Origin: Actinoplanes philippinensis
GTDB taxonomy: Bacteria > Actinomycetota > Actinomycetes > Mycobacteriales > Micromonosporaceae
Length of the DNA stretch: 64,000 nt
Reading direction: 5' to 3'
Assembly: GCF_900113015.1 (NCBI RefSeq)
Contig: NZ_FONV01000003.1
Span: forward strand, 496,001-560,000
This document shows, piece after piece, positions 1 through 8,454 of this stretch. The notes beneath the pieces were generated by a model. The model made no database searches and was not told the origin of the DNA. It was given only the letters and a program-made list of their open reading frames with translations. How positions within the stretch are numbered: the stretch's first letter is position 1; the number at the start of each line of letters is the position of its first letter. The position numbers and the translations under genes are program-made.

Positions 1-805
1 CGAGCTCCGGCTCGTCCGGGTCGAGCTCGATCCCCAGAGCGTCGCTGACCTGCTCGAGGAAGGCCCGCACGGTCGGCGTGAGGACGGTGGGGAAACGGTG
101 CCGGCCGACCCGCGCGACGGCCTCGGTGAGGGTGGTGACCGCGTTGTCGTCGTGGATGAAGGAGCCGTGGCCGGGCCGGCCGGTGGCGTGCAGGCGCAGC
201 CAGTCGAGCCCCTTCTCGGCGGTCTGCACGAGATAAAGACGAAGATCATCATTCACGGTGTACGAGTACCCGCCGACCTCGCCGATCGCCTCCGTGCACC
301 CGTCGAACGCGTCGGGATGGTTCTGCACGAGCCACTGGGAGCCGTACTCCATGCCGGCCTCCTCGTCGGCGGTGTACGCCAGGACGATGTCGCGCGGCGG
401 GACGTAGCCGGTGCGCCGCCACTCGCGGACGACGGCCAGCACCATGGCGTCGAAGTCCTTCATGTCGACGGCGCCGCGGCCCCACAGGTAGCCGTCCTTG
501 ATCTCGCCGCCGAACGGGTCGACCGACCACTCGCTCGGGTCGGCCGGGACGACGTCGAGGTGGCCGTGGACCAGCAGCGCGCCGCGGGAGGGGTCGGCGC
601 CGGGGATCCGGGCGACCAGGTTGGCCCGTTTCGGCGCGGACTCCAGGAGACGGCTCTCGACGCCGACCTCGGCCAGCCGCTCGGCGACATACTCTGCGGC
701 GGCCCGCTCGCCCACGGTGGTCCGCGGGTCGCCGGTGTTGGTGGTGTCGATGCGGAGCAGGTCGCGGCAGATGTCCACGACCTCGCTCTCGGCAGAAATC
801 TCCAT
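1..805 (-). CDS. M20 family metallopeptidase (dipeptidase / deacylase type), 3' part outside the window
   Basis: The reading frame begins at the ATG whose complement is at 803-805 (MEISAESEV...) and runs off the left edge, so only the N-terminal ~268 residues are seen. The metal-binding landmarks of the ArgE/DapE/ACY1/CPG2 group are present: HGHLDVVP (first zinc ligand and adjacent catalytic Asp), GAVDMKD (bridging Asp) and DEEAG (general-base Glu). A dimerisation-like segment with GRPGHGS follows. The enzyme would hydrolyse an amide bond of a small peptide or N-acyl amino acid in the cytoplasm; the substrate cannot be read from the sequence. It is divergent from the hemerythrin-like gene at 887. 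Confidence 0.9.
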   Translation of the reverse strand, partial: MEISAESEVVDICRDLLRIDTTNTGDPRTTVGERAAAEYVAERLAEVGVESRLLESAPKRANLVARIPGADPSRGALLVHGHLDVVPADPSEWSVDPFGGEIKDGYLWGRGAVDMKDFDAMVLAVVREWRRTGYVPPRDIVLAYTADEEAGMEYGSQWLVQNHPDAFDGCTEAIGEVGGYSYTVNDDLRLYLVQTAEKGLDWLRLHATGRPGHGSFIHDDNAVTTLTEAVARVGRHRFPTVLTPTVRAFLEQVSDALGIELDPDEPEL

Positions 806-850
806 CCGCCCTTCTTATCAGCCGGATGTGACGGCCGGAGCCGGCCGGGT

Positions 851-877
851 GTTTGATCGGATGGCCCCGGGGGGTAC
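851..877 (+). promoter_or_regulatory. Possible SigB/SigF-type promoter of the hemerythrin-like gene
   Basis: GTTT at 851-854 is followed after 16 bases by GGGGTAC (871-877). This resembles the actinobacterial SigB/SigF consensus (GTTT, 14-17 bases, GGGTAY). The start codon lies at 887, so the transcript would be nearly leaderless. Pattern match only. Confidence 0.35.
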
Positions 878-886
878 CTCGGGGCC

Positions 887-1468
887 GTGTCTGACGTGAA
901 TCTTCCCCCGCTGCCGCCGACCGGCGGCGAGATACCCGGGCGCAGCATCGTCGATGTGGTCGCCGCCCAGCACCGTGAGCTGCTCGGCCTGACCGAGCGC
1001 CTGACCGCCTCCCCGGACGACCCGGCCGTCGCGTCGGTGCTGGTCGCCACGCTGTCCCGGCACCTGTGCGCCGAGGAGCAGTACCTCTACCCGGCGGTCC
1101 GGACCGCGGTGCCCGGTGGCGAGCAGATCGCCGACCGGGAGCTGGCCGAGGATCAGGCCATCCTGGAGCGCCTGCGTGATCTGGAACGCACCGGCGACGG
1201 CCGCGACGATCTGGCCGAGGCGGTACGCCGCCACGTGGCGGCCGACGCCGAGGAGCTGCTGCCGCTGCTGGAGCAGATGGTGCCCTCGGAGGATCTGGTC
1301 CGGCTGGGCAATCGCTTCGAGACGGCCGAGGAGGCCGCGCCGACCCGCCCGCACCCGTCGACGCCGTCCACGCCGCCCTGGAACAAGGTGGTGGATCCGC
1401 TGGTGGGAGTGGCCGACAAGATTCGTGACGTGATCAGCTCGCGTGCCACATACGTACGCGATCTGTGA
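887..1468 (+). CDS. Hemerythrin HHE cation-binding domain protein
   Basis: A 193-residue protein starting with GTG. Residues ~20-130 form an HHE four-helix bundle: the likely iron ligands include His29 (AQHRE), His59 with Glu63/64 (RHLCAEEQ), His116 and Glu122/123. The C-terminal 60 residues are Pro/Thr-rich then helical, without a membrane segment. Such proteins bind a di-iron centre and are linked to oxygen, NO or redox stress in Actinobacteria; the precise role here is not known. The start is supported by the frame and by a possible stress-type promoter just upstream rather than by a clear ribosome-binding site. Confidence 0.85.
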   Translation: MSDVNLPPLPPTGGEIPGRSIVDVVAAQHRELLGLTERLTASPDDPAVASVLVATLSRHLCAEEQYLYPAVRTAVPGGEQIADRELAEDQAILERLRDLERTGDGRDDLAEAVRRHVAADAEELLPLLEQMVPSEDLVRLGNRFETAEEAAPTRPHPSTPSTPPWNKVVDPLVGVADKIRDVISSRATYVRDL

Positions 1469-1553
1469 CTAATAGCAGGTTACGGCCAGTAAGCGACGAA
1501 CGTCCTGTTCGTTCATACGTTTGTCACAGGTTGCCGATCATTCCACGGCTCGT

Positions 1554-1581
1554 GGACTAGCGTTCGATCCCTTTCTAGTCC
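1554..1581. promoter_or_regulatory. Inverted repeat upstream of the LysR-type gene (candidate operator)
   Basis: GGACTAG (1554-1560) and CTAGTCC (1575-1581) form a perfect 7-bp dyad with 14 bases between, ending 12 bp before the LysR start codon at 1594. Its position suits autoregulation by the LysR protein; no binding evidence exists beyond symmetry. Confidence 0.35.
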
Positions 1582-1593
1582 TAACGTCACGCT

Positions 1594-2574
1594 ATGAACC
1601 TCGAGCTGCGGCATCTGAAGGTGGTCTGCGCCATCGCGGAGACCGGCAGCGTGACCAAGGCCGCGTCACAACTCGGCCTTGCCCAGCCTGCGCTCACCGC
1701 CCAACTTCAGCGGATAGAGCGCACACTGGGTGGCCCGCTGTTCGACCGTGACCGCCGGGGCGCACGTCCCACCGCCCTGGGTGAGCTGGTGCTGTCCCGC
1801 GCCAGAGTGCTGCTGCCCGCGATGAAGGGCCTGCAGGACGAAGCGGCCCGGCTGGCCGCCGGCGGCGATCACGACACGCTGAGCAGGTACCGGATCGGAG
1901 CGGTCGGCGGCCCCGTCGTCGCCCACCTGGTGCACCGTCTGTCGGCTGCCCAGCCGGAGGCGCAGATCTCCACCCACGCGTCCTACTACATCTCCGAGCT
2001 GTCCGGCATGGTGATGGCCGGCAAGCTGGACTACGCCCAGGTCGGCGTCTGCGGCGACGCGCTGCCGTCGGCGGAGTACGGGCTGGTCTGGCAGACCATC
2101 GGGATGGACGCCGTCTGTGTGCTGATGCCCGACGACCACCCGCAGGCCAAGAACCTGTCGGTCGATCTGGCGGAGCTGGCCGACGAGCAGTGGGTGGCCG
2201 GCGCCGGTGACGGCTGTTTCGGCGACTGTTTCGCCGCGGCCTGCGCCCGGGCCGGTTTCGCGCCACGCCGGGTCCTCGAGTCGGACGTGCGCAACTGTGT
2301 CGACATGGTCGAGCTGGGCCTGGCCATCGGCCTGTGCCAGCCCACGTTCCGCCCACCGGCGGGGCTGACCAGCCGGCCGTTGCGTGGCGCCCCGCTGCGC
2401 TGGCGGCTCGTCCTCGGCTGGCATCCGGACTCCCCGGCGGCCCGCAGCGCGCCCAAGCTGATGGATCACGCGCAAGAGGCGTACCAGGAGATCCTGGCCC
2501 GTAACGAGCACTACACGCAGTGGATGCAGACCCTCCCCGGCGCCGGCGGCAACAGCCACCTGGCCGCGGCCTGA
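1594..2574 (+). CDS. LysR family transcriptional regulator
   Basis: 326 residues, the usual LysR length. The N-terminal winged helix-turn-helix (residues ~3-62) has the characteristic HLKVVCAIAETGSVTKAAS, LAQPALTAQLQRIE and LGGPLFDRD segments. Residues ~90-300 are the periplasmic-binding-protein-like effector domain. A cluster of Cys residues (GDGCFGDCFAAACARAG, ~205-222) in the effector domain is notable and might be redox- or metal-sensitive, which is inference. No adjacent co-directional target operon is evident, so the target and effector are unknown. It ends at a strong bidirectional terminator shared with the convergent clp gene. Confidence 0.93.
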   Translation: MNLELRHLKVVCAIAETGSVTKAASQLGLAQPALTAQLQRIERTLGGPLFDRDRRGARPTALGELVLSRARVLLPAMKGLQDEAARLAAGGDHDTLSRYRIGAVGGPVVAHLVHRLSAAQPEAQISTHASYYISELSGMVMAGKLDYAQVGVCGDALPSAEYGLVWQTIGMDAVCVLMPDDHPQAKNLSVDLAELADEQWVAGAGDGCFGDCFAAACARAGFAPRRVLESDVRNCVDMVELGLAIGLCQPTFRPPAGLTSRPLRGAPLRWRLVLGWHPDSPAARSAPKLMDHAQEAYQEILARNEHYTQWMQTLPGAGGNSHLAAA

Positions 2575-2581
2575 AATGCGC

Positions 2582-2607
2582 GGAGGGGGCGCCGGAACGC
2601 CCCCTCC
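2582..2607. terminator. Bidirectional rho-independent-like hairpin
   Basis: A perfect 10-bp stem GGAGGGGGCG / CGCCCCCTCC with the 6-base loop CCGGAA, followed by an A-rich run (ACAAAAA) that reads as a T-run on the minus strand. It separates the convergent LysR and clp genes. Confidence 0.85.
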
Positions 2608-2620
2608 ACAAAAACCCCGG

Positions 2621-5164
2621 TCATCGCGCCGCGGCGGTCATCTCCACGTCGAAGACGAGCGCGCCGTCCTGAGCGTCCACCCGGACCGTCCGGCCCGGCG
2701 CCAGATCGGCGGCCAGCAGCATCGTGGACAGCCGGTTGTCCAGCTCCCGCTGGATGGTCCGGCGCAACGGCCGCGCCCCGAACTCGGGCTGGTAACCGCG
2801 CTCGGCCAGCCAGTCCACCGCGGCCGGAGTGACCTCCAGCGTGACGTCCTGGGCGTGCAGCCGGCGGCGGGTCTCCGCCAGCATCATCTCGGTGATCCGG
2901 TGCAGCTGGTCGTCCTCCAGCTGCCGGAAGATGATGATCTCGTCGATCCGGTTGATGAACTCGGGCCGCAGCTGCTCCTTGAGCCGCCGGTCGAGCCGGT
3001 CCCGCAGCTCCGCGTCGGGTGAGCGCCCGTTCTCGGCGCCGGCGAAACCGACACTGCGGGTGCTCCCGTTGATCAGGTCGGAGCCCAGGTTGCTCGTCAT
3101 GATCAGCACGGTGTTCTTGAAGCTGACCGTACGCCCCTGGCTGTCGGTGAGCCGCCCGTCGTCGAGCACCTGCAGCAGCATGTTGAAGACGTCCGGGTGG
3201 GCCTTCTCGATCTCGTCGAGGAGCACCACACTGTACGGACGCCGCCGCACCGCCTCGGTGAGCTGCCCCGCCTCGTCGTAGCCGACGTACCCGGGCGGCG
3301 CCCCGACCAGCCGCGACACGGTGTGCCGCTCCTGGAACTCGCTCATGTCGAGCCGGATCATCCGGTCCGCCTCGCCGAACAGCGCCTCCGCCAGCGACCG
3401 GGCCAGCTCCGTCTTGCCGACACCGGTCGGGCCCAGGAACAGGAAGCTGCCGACCGGGCGGTCCGGGTCACCGAGCCCGGCCCGGGACCGGCGCACCGCC
3501 TCGGCGACCGCGTTCACCGCGTCCTCCTGGCCGATCACGTGCTCGTGCAGGTGCTGCTCCAGCCGGAGGAGGCGGTCCCGCTCGGCCTCGGTCAGCTGGG
3601 CGACCGGGATGCCGGTGGTCCGGGACACCACCGCGGCGATCTCCTCCTCGGTCACCTGCGGCACCCCGTCCGCGGCCGAGCCGGGGCTCGCCAGCTGCGT
3701 CCGCAACGTGTTGATCTCGTCGCGCAGCGCCGACGCCTGCTCGTAGTGCTCCGCGGCCACGGCCTGGTCACGGTCCCGGGTCAGCTGCTCCAGACGGCGC
3801 TCCCGCTCCCGGCGGTCGGCGTCCGGCGTCTTCGTGCGCAGCCGGACCCGGGCCCCGGCCTGGTCGATCAGGTCGATCGCCTTGTCCGGCAGGTACCTGT
3901 CGGTGATGTAGCGATCGGACAGGACCGCTGCCGCGTCCAGGGCCGCGTCGGTGATCCGTACCTGATGATGGGCCTCGTAGTTGTCGCGGAGGCCACGCAG
4001 GATCGCCACCGTGTCCTCGACACTGGGCTCCCCCACCAGGACCGGCTGGAACCGCCGCGCCAGGGCCGCGTCCTTCTCGATGTTCTTGCGGTACTCGTCC
4101 AGGGTGGTCGCGCCGATCACCCGCAGCCGCCCGCGGGCCAGGGCCGGCTTGAGCATGTTGCCGGCGTCCATCCCGCCGCCCTCGCCGCCGCCACCGGCGC
4201 CGACCAGCGTGTGGATCTCGTCGAGGAAGACGATCAGGTCGTCACCGGACGCCTGGATCTCCTCGATCACCTTCTTCAGGCGCTCCTCGAAGTCGCCGCG
4301 GTACTTCGTGCCGGCCACCAGACCCGCCAGGTCAAGCTGGATCACCCGCTTGTCCTGCAGGGTCAGCGGCACCTCGCCGTCGACGATGCGCTGCGCCAGC
4401 CCCTCGACCACGGCGGTCTTGCCGACACCGGCCTCGCCGATCAGCACCGGATTGTTCTTGGTACGCCGGGACAGGATCTCGATCGCCTGCTCGATCTCGT
4501 CGGCCCGCCCGATCACCGGGTCGATCTCGCCACGCCGCGCCGACTCGGTCAGATCCACGCCGAACTGCTCCAGCGTCGGCGTCGGCGCGCTGCTCGGACG
4601 CGGCCCCGACGACGCGCCGGCGCTCGGCTTCGGCAGCTCACTGTGGTGCGGGATGCTGCGCGGGTCGACGATGCGCCCGGCCAGCAGCCGCCCGGCCGCC
4701 GAGTCGGTGTTCATGCCCAGCGCCATCAGGATGTGCTCCGGCCCGATGTACGAGGCGCCGACCGCCCGGGATATCTGCAGGCTGTCCAGCAGAGCGCGCT
4801 TGGCGGCCGGGGTCAGCGCGATGCTCTCCGGCAGATCCGGGGACGCCGCCGCGGGACGGCCCAGCTCGGCCAGCAACCGGTCCGGGTCGGCGCCGGCCCG
4901 GCGTACCGTCTCCTTCATCGGCTCCTGCTGCAGCACCGCCCACAGCAGGTGATCGGTGTCCAGGTCGGCGAGGGGCCGATCGCCGCCGGCGACCTCCGCG
5001 GCCCGGCGGGCCGCGTCGGCGAGCACCTGGCGGGCGTCGTTGCTCATGTATCTCGCGATGTCGAAACGCTGCGCCTGGCGGCGCGGCTCGGCCGCACCGA
5101 AGAAGCGCGCGAACAGGTCGTCCCACTGGCCGGGCCCCGCCGGCCCGAACGGTCCGATGCTCAT
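2621..5164 (-). CDS. clpC: AAA+ Clp ATPase, ClpC-like (protease-associated unfoldase)
   Basis: 847 residues from the ATG at 5164, chosen because AGGAG precedes it at the right distance; a longer frame to 5221 lacks this. A Clp N-domain (~25-160) is followed by two ATPase modules with Walker [10 protein letters not shown] (~243) and GPTGVGKTE (~576). The middle region is short and contains a UVR-like segment ([11 protein letters not shown], ~471), as in ClpC rather than ClpB. A VGF tripeptide (SVGFAG, ~703) matches the ClpP-docking loop, so partnership with ClpP is likely. The first 25 residues (Gly/Pro-rich, then FFGAAEPRR) differ from housekeeping ClpC, suggesting an additional stress paralogue. 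A SigB-type promoter and a HAIR-like repeat lie upstream. Confidence 0.92.
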   Translation of the reverse strand: MSIGPFGPAGPGQWDDLFARFFGAAEPRRQAQRFDIARYMSNDARQVLADAARRAAEVAGGDRPLADLDTDHLLWAVLQQEPMKETVRRAGADPDRLLAELGRPAAASPDLPESIALTPAAKRALLDSLQISRAVGASYIGPEHILMALGMNTDSAAGRLLAGRIVDPRSIPHHSELPKPSAGASSGPRPSSAPTPTLEQFGVDLTESARRGEIDPVIGRADEIEQAIEILSRRTKNNPVLIGEAGVGKTAVVEGLAQRIVDGEVPLTLQDKRVIQLDLAGLVAGTKYRGDFEERLKKVIEEIQASGDDLIVFLDEIHTLVGAGGGGEGGGMDAGNMLKPALARGRLRVIGATTLDEYRKNIEKDAALARRFQPVLVGEPSVEDTVAILRGLRDNYEAHHQVRITDAALDAAAVLSDRYITDRYLPDKAIDLIDQAGARVRLRTKTPDADRRERERRLEQLTRDRDQAVAAEHYEQASALRDEINTLRTQLASPGSAADGVPQVTEEEIAAVVSRTTGIPVAQLTEAERDRLLRLEQHLHEHVIGQEDAVNAVAEAVRRSRAGLGDPDRPVGSFLFLGPTGVGKTELARSLAEALFGEADRMIRLDMSEFQERHTVSRLVGAPPGYVGYDEAGQLTEAVRRRPYSVVLLDEIEKAHPDVFNMLLQVLDDGRLTDSQGRTVSFKNTVLIMTSNLGSDLINGSTRSVGFAGAENGRSPDAELRDRLDRRLKEQLRPEFINRIDEIIIFRQLEDDQLHRITEMMLAETRRRLHAQDVTLEVTPAAVDWLAERGYQPEFGARPLRRTIQRELDNRLSTMLLAADLAPGRTVRVDAQDGALVFDVEMTAAAR

Positions 5165-5198
5165 CTGTCTCTCTTCTCCTGGTACCTCGGGCCAGGGG

Positions 5199-5223
5199 CT
5201 ACCCGGCCGTGCGGGCGGCAAAC
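5199..5223 (-). promoter_or_regulatory. SigB/SigF-type promoter for the clp ATPase
   Basis: On the minus strand GTTT (5223-5220), a 15-base spacer and GGGTAG (5204-5199) match the actinobacterial general-stress consensus GTTT-N15-GGGTAY at all but the last base. The expected start site lies about 28 bases before the ATG. Confidence 0.55.
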
Positions 5224-5283
5224 GCGAGCCGTCCGGGTGTCAACAGCGCGTGAGACGCGCCGGCGATTCCCGAATCACGGAAA

Positions 5284-5308
5284 AAGTTGATACGACTACA
5301 CTCAACTT
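5284..5308. promoter_or_regulatory. HAIR-like inverted repeat (possible HspR operator)
   Basis: AAGTTGA (5284-5290) and TCAACTT (5302-5308) are a perfect 7-bp dyad separated by 11 bases. The core TTGA-N11-TCAA has exactly the half-site spacing of the HspR element (CTTGAGT-N7-ACTCAAG), and one half, ACTCAA, is complete. It lies ~120 bp upstream of the clp ATPase and abuts the start of the gene at 5310. HspR control of clp genes is known in Actinobacteria; here it is inferred. Confidence 0.45.
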
Positions 5309-5309
5309 C

Positions 5310-5894
5310 ATGGCCGCGCCTTCCGATCCACCCTCCCTCACGCCGCTCTTCCAGGAGCCGGAACCGCCCGAGCCGCTCCCCCACCCCTCCATCCACACCG
5401 CCTCCGAACCGCCCTCGCGTTCCCGCCGCCCGCCCTCCAGCTCGTCGTCCTCCGACCACGCGCCCAGCCCCGGGCCGTCCCATCCGCCGCTCCCCGGTTC
5501 CCCGGACAAGACGGATGCCACGATCCCGGTGGTGATCGTCGACGGTGCGAACGTCGTCGGCTCGGTTCCGGACGGATGGTGGCGAGACCGGGCAGGCGCC
5601 GCGATCCGGCTCCGCGACAGCCTCGCGGCGGTCCCCGCCGCGGGCCTCCCCGACGTCCCGGCGCCGGTGGAGGTGGTCCTGGTGGTCGAGGGCAAGGCCC
5701 GCGACATCCCGCAGGATCCCGGCGGCGTGCGGATCGAGCGCGCGCCCGGCTCCGGCGACGACAAGATCGTTGATCTGGTACGCGAAACCGCCGCGACCCG
5801 CCGAACCATCGTCGTCACCGCGGACCGCGGCCTGCGAGATCGCGTCACCGTTCTGGGCGCCGAGGTCCGGGGCCCGTCCTCGGTCCCCCGCTGA
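5310..5894 (+). CDS. PIN/NYN-like domain protein with disordered N-terminus
   Basis: 194 residues from the ATG at 5310. Residues 1-70 are Pro/Ser-rich low complexity. The folded part begins VVIVDGANVVGSVPDGWW (~72) and has a second acidic cluster (GSGDDKIVD, ~150) and VVTADRGLRDRV (~172), the spacing of acidic residues expected of a PIN/NYN-type nuclease fold. Similar actinobacterial proteins are often labelled NTP pyrophosphohydrolase, but the motif pattern fits a small RNase-like fold better. A start nearer the folded domain is possible because the N-terminal region is not conserved in character. Confidence 0.65.
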   Translation: MAAPSDPPSLTPLFQEPEPPEPLPHPSIHTASEPPSRSRRPPSSSSSSDHAPSPGPSHPPLPGSPDKTDATIPVVIVDGANVVGSVPDGWWRDRAGAAIRLRDSLAAVPAAGLPDVPAPVEVVLVVEGKARDIPQDPGGVRIERAPGSGDDKIVDLVRETAATRRTIVVTADRGLRDRVTVLGAEVRGPSSVPR

Positions 5895-6035
5895 CTCCGC
5901 AACCCTCCACACCAGCCTCACGCCGAAGCGCCCCGAACCCGGCCGGCACCCGGCGCTGTCACCGGCTCATCGATACAGCGCCGCCCGCCGGCCGCAAAAC
6001 CCCAGCCAGGTCCCACCGCTGTTTCAACCCGGACA

Positions 6036-6166
6036 GATACCGCACTGGACGCCGGCCGCGACCACTCGGCCAGCCACCACGGTTGCCTCGACCGGGTCGA
6101 TACCGCACTGGACGCCGGCCGCCACGGCTGCCTCGACCAGGCCGATACCGCGCTGGACGCCGGCCG
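6036..6166 (+). repeat. Three direct copies of a ~23-bp unit
   Basis: GATACCGC(A/G)CTGGACGCCG begins at 6036, 6099 and 6144, each followed by GCC and a more variable stretch rich in GGTTGCCTCGACC-like sequence. Spacing is 63 then 45 bp, so the unit is imperfectly periodic. Confidence 0.75.
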
Positions 6167-6420
6167 GCACGGTCGCCTCGGCCGCGTTGACACGCTGGTC
6201 GCCGCGGAGACCCGGCCGGCCACCACCGCTGTTTCGAGCGCAACGATGCGGCGGTGGCGGCTGACTGGGGAGTTCGGCCGGCCGCCGGGGCAGTATCGGG
6301 CGGGCCGGTGCAGCGTTGTGCGCCGGCTGGGGTGGTTCCGCCGGCCCATGCGGCCTCGGACCCGGCGTGAGGATGGGACCTGGGCGGCACGGTCGGCGGT
6401 GCGGCCGGCGGCGCGGCCGG

Positions 6421-6505
6421 CGGTGCGGCGCGGCCGGCGGTGCGGCGCGGCCGGCGGTGCGGCGCGGCCGGCGGTGCGGCGCGGCCGGCGGTGCGGCGCG
6501 GCCGG
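6421..6505 (+). repeat. 17-bp tandem repeat, five copies
   Basis: The unit CGGTGCGGCGCGGCCGG repeats perfectly five times from 6421, with degenerate copies just before and a partial one after. It is pure G/C apart from one T per unit. Confidence 0.9.
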
Positions 6506-6786
6506 CGGTGGAGGGGCGGGGCGGGGACTCGGTGGGCTGACCCCCGGGGGAGGGCGTGTCGGTACACGCTGCGGTGACTCCGGGACGGCCCCGCGGGGCC
6601 CTGATGATCCACTGTGGAGGCTGGTCGGATACGATCTCACCAGGGAGATTCTCGGCTGCCGCGGCTGAAACCCTGTCGTGCCGGGCCTGGCAGGCTCTGA
6701 TAAAACGGGGCGGGCGAGGACGGCCGGGCGGGAACCGGACGCTAGGCTGGAGTCGCAATGTAGACCCCGTTCAGGAGGCTGCCCGG

Positions 6787-7047
6787 GTGGCCAGTGTCGC
6801 CGAGCTCAGAGCTGCCGTGGAGGCCGCGCTACAGCAGGTCACCGAAGGGCAGCAGGCGATACAGGCAGCGCGGGAGAAGATCGGTGAGGCGCAGCAGAGC
6901 CTGGCCGCCGCGCTCGACGGGAGCGCCAACGACGCGGTCGGGGCGGCGCACGCCTCGCTGTCGCAGGCCGACCAGCAGCTCGAGGATTCGATGAGCGCCA
7001 CCCTCGCCGCGGTCGAGCAGGCCCACACCTACACGGCGAGCCTCTGA
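6787..7047 (+). CDS. Small helical-hairpin (WXG100-like) protein, first gene of FtsK-like operon
   Basis: 86 residues from GTG at 6787, preceded by AGGAGG at 6772-6777. It is almost entirely Ala/Gln/Glu-rich helix with a central break at LDGSANDA (~48-55), giving a two-helix hairpin of about the size of ESX/WXG100 proteins, but without a WXG tripeptide. There is no signal peptide. Four bases separate it from the next gene. The fold class is inference from helix pattern and from the EccC-like ATPase in the same operon; it could also be a generic coiled-coil protein. Confidence 0.7.
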   Translation: MASVAELRAAVEAALQQVTEGQQAIQAAREKIGEAQQSLAAALDGSANDAVGAAHASLSQADQQLEDSMSATLAAVEQAHTYTASL

Positions 7048-7051
7048 CGCG

Positions 7052-7972
7052 ATGTCGCTTCTGCAGGAACTCGGCGCCCAGCTTCGCGCCACCGCCGACG
7101 ACCTTCCCACCGGGCTGGTCGCCGCGGCGCTGGACAAGCTGCGCAGTGCCACCGATCTGCTCCGGTGGGTGCAGGAGGAGTCCAGCAAGGATCTCGGGGT
7201 GCTGCGTCTCGGCCACGCGACCGAGCATGCCGAGACGGCCGCCGCGGCGCTGCGGGCCACTCAGGACGCCGTCGAGGCGTACCTCATGGTGCTCGGTCTC
7301 TCCGGGACGCCCGGCGCCGCGCCGGGCCAGGAGTGGCGGACCGAGATGCGCCGGGAGGAGCGGCCGGAGCGCGCAGCGCGACCGGACGAGCCACGTCCGG
7401 AGAAGGTGGAGAGTCTCGGCCCGTGGTGGCAGCAGCGGGTGGCGCAGCTGACCGGGGAGGCTCCGCCCGGTGGCGCGGACCGGCCGCAGATGGGTGAGCA
7501 GGCCGACCCGTCGGATCTGCTGCGGCGGATCGCGGCGGGGGTGCGTGCGGGTGACCGGGCCCGGCTCGGGCGGGAGTTGCACGGGGTCAATGCGTCGACC
7601 GGCCTGGGGCTGTCCGCGGTGACCCCGCAACTGCTGCACCGGCTCGCCGGGGATCTGCTCGGGCACGAGCCGCGTCCGGAGGATGTGCCGCGGCTGCGGA
7701 CGGCCGCGGAGGGCCGGGTGAAGGCGCTGCTGCCGGGCACCCAGCCGGATGTGCTGGAGACCCTGCTCGACCGGATCTGCCGGGTTCCGCTGCGTCAGCA
7801 GCAGGAGAAACGCGGCGACCGGCCGGCCGGGCACCCGGCCGACACGGCGGTCACCGCGAGCGTGCTGACCGGGGTGCTGCTGGCCCGCCTGGGGCGGGAC
7901 GCCGGCTCGCTGGATCCGGACGCCCCGGAGCCGGTGCGCCCGCGCCCGGAGACAGCGGAGGACCGCCGGTGA
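7052..7972 (+). CDS. Uncharacterised helical protein of FtsK-like operon
   Basis: 306 residues. Residues 1-85 are predicted helices (LGAQLRATADDLPTGLV..., LRLGHATEHAETAAAAL...) similar in style to the preceding small protein. A charged Arg/Glu/Pro linker (~95-135) leads to a second helical region (~150-285). No catalytic motif, signal peptide or membrane segment was recognised. Its TGA stop overlaps the GTG of the next frame (GTGA), indicating translational coupling. The function is unknown; position suggests a structural partner or substrate of the downstream ATPase. Confidence 0.75.
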   Translation: MSLLQELGAQLRATADDLPTGLVAAALDKLRSATDLLRWVQEESSKDLGVLRLGHATEHAETAAAALRATQDAVEAYLMVLGLSGTPGAAPGQEWRTEMRREERPERAARPDEPRPEKVESLGPWWQQRVAQLTGEAPPGGADRPQMGEQADPSDLLRRIAAGVRAGDRARLGRELHGVNASTGLGLSAVTPQLLHRLAGDLLGHEPRPEDVPRLRTAAEGRVKALLPGTQPDVLETLLDRICRVPLRQQQEKRGDRPAGHPADTAVTASVLTGVLLARLGRDAGSLDPDAPEPVRPRPETAEDRR

Positions 7973-8454
7973 GCCGCGCGGTCCGGCTTGCGCCACCGGC
8001 CTGGGACAGCGACGACCGCGCGGACTCAAAACGCAGCGCGACCCTGGACCGCAGCGTGACCCCGGAAAGCGACGCGGGCTCGGAACGCAGCCCGAACCCG
8101 GAACGCAGCCCGAACTCGGAACGCAGCCCGAACCCGGAACGCAGCCCGAACCCGGAACGCAGCCCGAACCCGGAACGCAGCGCGAACCCAGAACACAGCG
8201 CGAACCCGGAACACAGCGCGAACCCAGAACACAGCGCGAACCCGGAAAGCGACGCGGGCTCGGAAGGCACCGCGGGCTGGGAAGGCAGCGCGGGCTCGGA
8301 AGGCAGCGCGGGCTCGGAAGGTGACAGCCGCGGGGTCCGGAGGGGGACCAGGGCGGCCGTCAGTGGGTGTGCGTGGCGGGGCAGGGCCGGAGCGGTGCGG
8401 GGACGGGGCGAGAGTTCGATGACAACTGCGACGATGCCGGCGGGTCATGGCTGA
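7969..8454 (+). CDS. Repeat-dominated hypothetical protein between operon genes
   Basis: 161 residues from a GTG that overlaps the upstream stop by 4 bases; its own stop overlaps the ATPase start (ATGGCTGA). The middle is a hexapeptide array (ERSPNP, ERSANP, EHSANP, later EGSAGS) encoded by an 18-bp tandem repeat; only the first ~30 and last ~45 residues are non-repetitive. The perfect coupling to both neighbours argues that the frame is translated, but the protein may be a non-conserved bridge. Highly acidic and basic residues alternate and no fold is recognised. Confidence 0.5.
   Translation: MSRAVRLAPPAWDSDDRADSKRSATLDRSVTPESDAGSERSPNPERSPNSERSPNPERSPNPERSPNPERSANPEHSANPEHSANPEHSANPESDAGSEGTAGWEGSAGSEGSAGSEGDSRGVRRGTRAAVSGCAWRGRAGAVRGRGESSMTTATMPAGHG
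8062..8322 (+). repeat. 18-bp in-frame minisatellite, about 14 units
   Basis: Units such as CCCGGAACGCAGCCCGAA repeat head to tail with point changes that keep the 18-bp phase, encoding SER-rich hexapeptides. Blocks of identical variants (AACACAGCGCG alternating) indicate recent expansion. Confidence 0.9.

Larger units (their letters stand above)
5895..6786. other. Repeat-rich gap without a convincing gene
   Basis: About 890 bp with open frames only because of GC bias; their translations are Arg/Pro/Ala repeats with no domain. It contains three direct copies of a ~23-bp unit (6036-6166), two copies of CCACCGCTGTTTC (6013-6025 and 6223-6235) and a 17-bp tandem array (6421-6505). The last ~150 bp probably hold the promoter of the operon starting at 6787, but no strong box was recognised. 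Confidence 0.6.

Noticed and set aside
5918..6640. Minus-strand frames with Arg/Pro/Ala repeats
   Set aside because: Open only because the 17-bp array and other GC repeats lack stops; no start signal or domain.
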